A stretch of 64,000 nucleotides of DNA, from the NCBI GenBank assembly GCA_019925095.2, contig CM034398.1, positions 8,881,001-8,945,000 on the forward strand, in the 5' to 3' direction. Made by a program: the position numbers and the translations under genes. The notes under the pieces are model-generated. The model saw only the letters and a program-made list of their open reading frames with translations. It did not search any database and was not told the origin of the DNA. Below are positions 57,001-63,000 of the stretch, in pieces (within the stretch, counting starts at the first letter, position 1; every line of letters starts with the position of its first letter). The DNA is from Dendrolimus kikuchii. Lineage: Eukaryota; Arthropoda; Insecta; Lepidoptera; Lasiocampidae.

Positions 57001-60000
57001 TGGTCATTGGGTTCTTCAACTTCCGCCGTATCATTGCCAGTACAATGCTATAGAACTAATATGGGCACAAATCAAAGGATACGCCGCTCGAAACAATACC
57101 CATCCCCCTTTTACGGCAAACAATATGTTAGATTTATTAAAAAATGCATGTGCGGAAGTAACCGCCGAACACTGGGAAAAAATTGTGAGAAGAACCCAAA
57201 ACATTATAGCGTCGGATTGGGAAATTCATGTGGCATTCGATAATATAGAAGTACAGGAACTTATAATAAATGTTGGGGAGAGCTCATCGAGTGACAGTGA
57301 CGATTCATCAGATTTTGATTAAAATAAAAAATAAATAATCAACATAAAATAATTACATCTTGTAATGAAATGTAATATTAGTTAATAAATTTGTACAAAA
57401 CTATCCGGCAATAGTTTAATTTCTTACACTTTGTAAAAAAATATCGGGTTTGTTATCGTGTTACGTTTATCGATAGCTCCATCCCTATCAGTTTCTCCGA
57501 CTCTGCTATGACTTTGTACATGCGTAAGCGTCACATTTTTATTAAATAATGTATACATAATGTAAAAAAGACGATCGTTCAAGTTTCCACAGGAGCTGTC
57601 ATCGACAAAATAAAAAAATGGAAATAGTATAATTATGACAATCTGTACATTAGGTCAGAGAACTGCCCAAAAGATACATGCTTTTTGGCCAGGATTCAAG
57701 CCCACATCGTTTCAATTTGAGACGCAAAGCTACCACAACTTATATTAGCCACTGCGATATAATAATTTCTATTGAAAAAACAAGCACCGACTAAAATTCA
57801 AAGAAAGATCAATCGTAATACCTTTGTAATACATGTGCGAATCGTCTACAAAAGTGGGATCCTCCTCCTCTACTCCAGCTAAGTAGTCTTTTAGCACTTT
57901 CATTGGTCTATATCGAGTTCGAATCAACCTCGAATCGCCCTTATCGTACACGTCTATTGCTTCCTAAAGTGAAAAACGAATTTTCGAGGGTAAAATTTTT
58001 TTCCACCACTTACCATTGTTATGTAACTGTAAGCGTTTATGCTTTCATTGTCTGCTCTTTCCTCTTTTTATAAATAAGATTTTACTTATTTCGTGCATTT
58101 AGTCAAGCTAAGCGTAGGTTTGCAGTGCAATAAAACTACATTGTGTTGTAGCAGGGTCGGCCGTAGTAATTTTGCCGCCGTAGGCGAATTCGAATAGTTT
58201 GCCGTCCCCACCGAAGCTTATGAAAACTTCGTTAACCAGAAACATTATACATAATTGAGAGAAGAAATTCATATTAATACAAATTTTATTAAAGAAAAAT
58301 TGTTTTATTGAAAAACGAATTTAGATTTTTGGGCTTTACTAGTTCAAGCGTTTTTGCAGACATTTTTGCCGCCTCTAAATTTTGCCGCCATAGGCAGTTG
58401 TTGCCTACCGTACCTACCCTCTCGTGCCGCCCCTGGTTGTAGCGACGTGAGATATCTTTGCTCTGTCTTAATATTACAATGTTAAGACTTATATACTATA
58501 TGTAAACCGTTTGCAAATTCTCAATTAAAGTTAAATGACCCCTTTCAATTACATTCAATTGATTTCATTCATTCAATTGATTTCAATTAAAACAATACAC
58601 TATATAAATATAAAATATACGTTTACATACTACAAATGCTACAAACAGACTATACCCAACTTACAAGCTTATTTTGGTTTAGTTATATTGATTTTTATAC
58701 GTTCATTTAGAACTAGCATCTGCCAACGAAACAGCGTTCGCGTTATCGTGTCGACGACATATTTGTTAGTGAATTGCAACGAATAGGTAAATTAAAGTAA
58801 AATCAAACTAACTTAGTATTTACGAGTAGTAAAAATGAATACTCATAGATGCATATAGTGTCATCAAATATGAAATAATATCAACGAAAATACGAATAAC
58901 CCGAGTAAATTAAGAGGACTGAAGGATGTGGTTAAAAACAGAAACAATGATAAACTAGTGAGTTAATAATCGTTTTTAATTTACTCGTTTCTTTTAAGTT
59001 TTCTAGTTTTAAAAAGTGTAAATAGTAAACAGCCATTTCAGTTCTCCACAATAGCACGCAAGCAAACTGGTGATGGTTTTTAATGAGACTTTATTACGAT
59101 AAATAATTTATTTAGTTAAAGTAGATTATATTCAGTAATTTTTTAGACCTAGAAGTTTACTGTTTCTTGTTCATATCACTACAATAACAATGAAACAATA
59201 TTGTCTAGATTTCATTTCAAAAAAAAATTCCTTATAGTGAAATTTATTATGTCGGGCTTCACCTACGATAATATAATAGTTATTGACTAAATGAAGCAAC
59301 AGCATACCATCAATATTAATTAGGATACTTTCCAACCAACAAAGGCCTTTAATTTCCAGCTGTATAAATGATGATGTTATGTATGAATTACATAACTCAC
59401 CTGTCTAGTTCGTGAATTTATAAGCCTTGATTTAATTTGATTGCGAATATGCTCCATCATGGTAGGATATTCCGCTATTGCTCGCATAAAATCCGTTCTG
59501 CGTAATACCTAGACAGTTACATCTATATATATCTTTGAAATTTAATTAATATTACATCTATAAGGTATGTTTACACCAGTGCGCTTTTTTTCATTGTGTC
59601 TTTTGCTCTGACGCATAACTGTAAGGCTGACATTATACAATTCATTCTGTCTTCCATTCAGGATGAACCAACCAAAGTGATTAATGGAAAAATAAAATTA
59701 TCTTATTCAATGTTATTAAATGTTGTAGTTTCCTATCCTCTCTGCGGTTTCAACCTAATTGTTACATCACCTACATGGAATAATTTATTGTTATATAATT
59801 AGCAAGGTTAAAACTCAGTAGTCCATGTACATGCAAAAATCTGTCAATACAGAAAACCTTCGGAGGTGCATCTGCCAACATGTTTATGTTTTAGGAATGA
59901 CCCTATCAGGTAGAGGAGTGAGGTGAAATGCTCCTCCGTCTCAAAGGAGCGGAGCTATTGTTATGCCTCGTAGGCCGAGGCCCGTCTATTATTGTTGGAA

Positions 60001-63000
60001 ATTAGTATATATTCTTTGTACGTGTCGAGAATCATTTGCGACCTAAATTATTGCACAGCCGCCATCTATTGCCTTGTAAGATTTAAGATTAAGAAATTTT
60101 GAGTTGCTCTTACCACTGGCCAAGTTATGGTCTTAGTGTTTTGAGATAGTGAAGGAATCCTTTTTACTGATTACGTACCAAAAAGCCAGACGATTACTGG
60201 ACCCTATTATGCAAATTTAATACCGAAAGTGCGTAAAGCGATTAAATAAAAACGGCATGGAAAACTGTCGTTGGGCGTGTTGTTTCTTGACAATAACGCT
60301 CCCGCTCATCGATCGGAAGTTGCGCTCAACGTAATTTCCTGTGCTGGCTTCAATCTCATTAACCATGCACCATATTCCCCGGACTTAGCGCCAGGTGATT
60401 ATCACTTATTCTTAAAATTAAAAGAGGAAATTCGTGAAACTAAATTTCACGATAATGACGCCTTTATGGCTGCCGTAGAGATTTTCGAGACTCAAGATTT
60501 TTTTTGCAAAGAATAGAAAAGTTAGAAACGCGTTATTCTAAATGAATTGCATGGGATGGATTATGTAGAAAAATAAAATATTTTTGTTTTTTTTTTTTTT
60601 TAATATTACATACATACATACATACATAACTTCACGCCAGCTCCCTTGCGGGGTAGGCACGAACAACAGAGTGCCATTTAGGCTTATTCTTACACACCTC
60701 ACTTGCCTCTTTGACATTCATAACTCTTGTCATGCACACTCGTCTGTTCTTAAGGCTCCTAACATCACCTTCATCTTTTTTTTAATATTGATTCCAAGAA
60801 CTTTTTGATTCAATCTCGTACGTTTAAAAATGCTGTCGATTAATATTTTTATCATAAACTAAATTGTATACGTGTATAATATGCCTCCTATTATTATATA
60901 AACGGGGTTGCTTTTCATTACCTGTAATTCTACGTATGTAGCCGCTTTAACCGTAACCTTTGCAGGTATTGAGTAGAATAAACTTAATTCACCAAGCACC
61001 TGCAATGTTTTATTTTCGTCTTTAAATAAATATTTCTAAACTCTATTCTTAAGGTGAGTTTTGGAGTACACGACTGAGAATAGCGTAAACGAATCTTACA
61101 TCGAAAAAAACGTATCTAATATTAAGTACTTACTACCCTCTTGTCTCGTTTCTTATACCCAGTTGTAAATGCTTTCACACACCATCAGACCACGGACTAA
61201 ATGGAAGAAGTATAATTTATTCCATGCTACTATGCCACTCATGAATGTACTGTAGTAGTTTGTCCACGATGACATATTAAAAATAATTAAAATCAATATT
61301 TAAAAAGCTTCAGATTTGGTTTACAAAAACCTAATTCAAATCTAACTGGTGAAATATGACAATACTAAATTCAAAATATAGGTAACATAGACTTATCTGT
61401 ATTTTTAAAATTATGTAAACTAAGCATTATATTGTACTGGTCTTTTGACAGCACACCATTATGTAACCAATGAATAGGAAAACTAGGCATCTATAAATTA
61501 CTAAATAATGAATGGCAACAAATATTCTGACCAGCAAAATAGTTTGAGACCATAAGCTCTTACCAAAAAATATACTAAACACTAAGGTAACGAAACAAGT
61601 ACCACAAAAATTACAACAGTGCTAGCTGTTTTAGTCTTCACTGCACTTATAGTAAATGATCACCGAATATTAACAAGCAAATTAATGTGCTATTACTACC
61701 TAAATTAACTACTTTAAATGGGCTTATAATTTTGGTGATCATTTGCTATTTTTGGCAGTAATTTTTTTTACTTTTTAGATTACAATATCTATTGCTCAGT
61801 TAAACTTTGCTTTACACCATGACTGTGTAAGACTCGTTTCTCTCCTCTATTCCCGATACTCCTATATGAGTGGTATTCATAAAGCACTTAAAAGAACCAC
61901 AGTAGTGACTCCGACGTAATATTAAAACAAACATATTATATTATAAACTTACTGTCCCCTCTTTAAAAGCTATAACAGGACTCTCGTCATCTTCATCCGA
62001 AAGCATTTCAATAACTCCTCTTTTGACGAAAATCATACCCGGTTTCACAACACCCTGACTCCAAATATGTTGTCCCGATAAGTACAGCTCGTGTCTCATT
62101 AGAAGCGAGATTTGGCGCATGAAACCTTCATCTGAAGTCATCACAATAAATGTTGGATGAAAATCACTTCAAACCTATATGCATATATGAAAAAGGACAG
62201 TAAGTAAATTGCCTCATTTTCAGTTTTTAGTCGGTTTTTACTCTGCGCTTTGGCCAAAATTTTTCCATTTTCTTGTTTTAAAAAAGAAAGTATTAAATCC
62301 GTTAGAATCTTTTGAGCAAATAGGCACACAGCCCAATAGAAAGTGGTTACAGTCGCCTATGGACATTTGCAATTCTAGGAGCGAAGCCAACGCGTTTCTA
62401 GCCTTTAACGGTTTAGAGGGATCAGATGGAATGTGATAAAGTAATTGGGATAGAAGAGATGGCATGGTAGCCCGGGTTTCTCCCTTGGAAAAAGAGTTCC
62501 CACCGGCAATTAATTCCGCCAAGATGGGAGCGCGCCGGTGTACCGCGTGCGCTCACCTCTCCTACCGTGTGACAAACTGCCCCACGCACAAAAAACGTAA
62601 CGTCGCCGGGGCTTGACCCCAAGTAGTGGAAGAGGCCTCATGGGCCACCGCCTGCCAGGGCCTGCGAAATGGTTAGTGGCCCTGACATAAGGGCGAAGGA
62701 CGGAATATCGAGGGGGTTTAGTGGGGTTCCCTAACCGCGGCGTGGCAATAGCACTTTTTGCTTGAGGTACTAGTGCGATCCCAACATGGCAAATCCCACA
62801 CTCCCCACCGCGTTTCCCCCCCGGTGGATAGTCCTCAAACGGATGTCCCCTTGTTAAGAAGAAACATAGGAGGGATGGTATAAGGGGAAGGGGTAATGCG
62901 CCATCGGATCTCTGCCCTCTTTATAGCAAATGCAGTACTTGTCAAATAGCGGTTTCGAGAAAAACTCGGTAAAACATATTTTGAGATATCTAAACAACAT

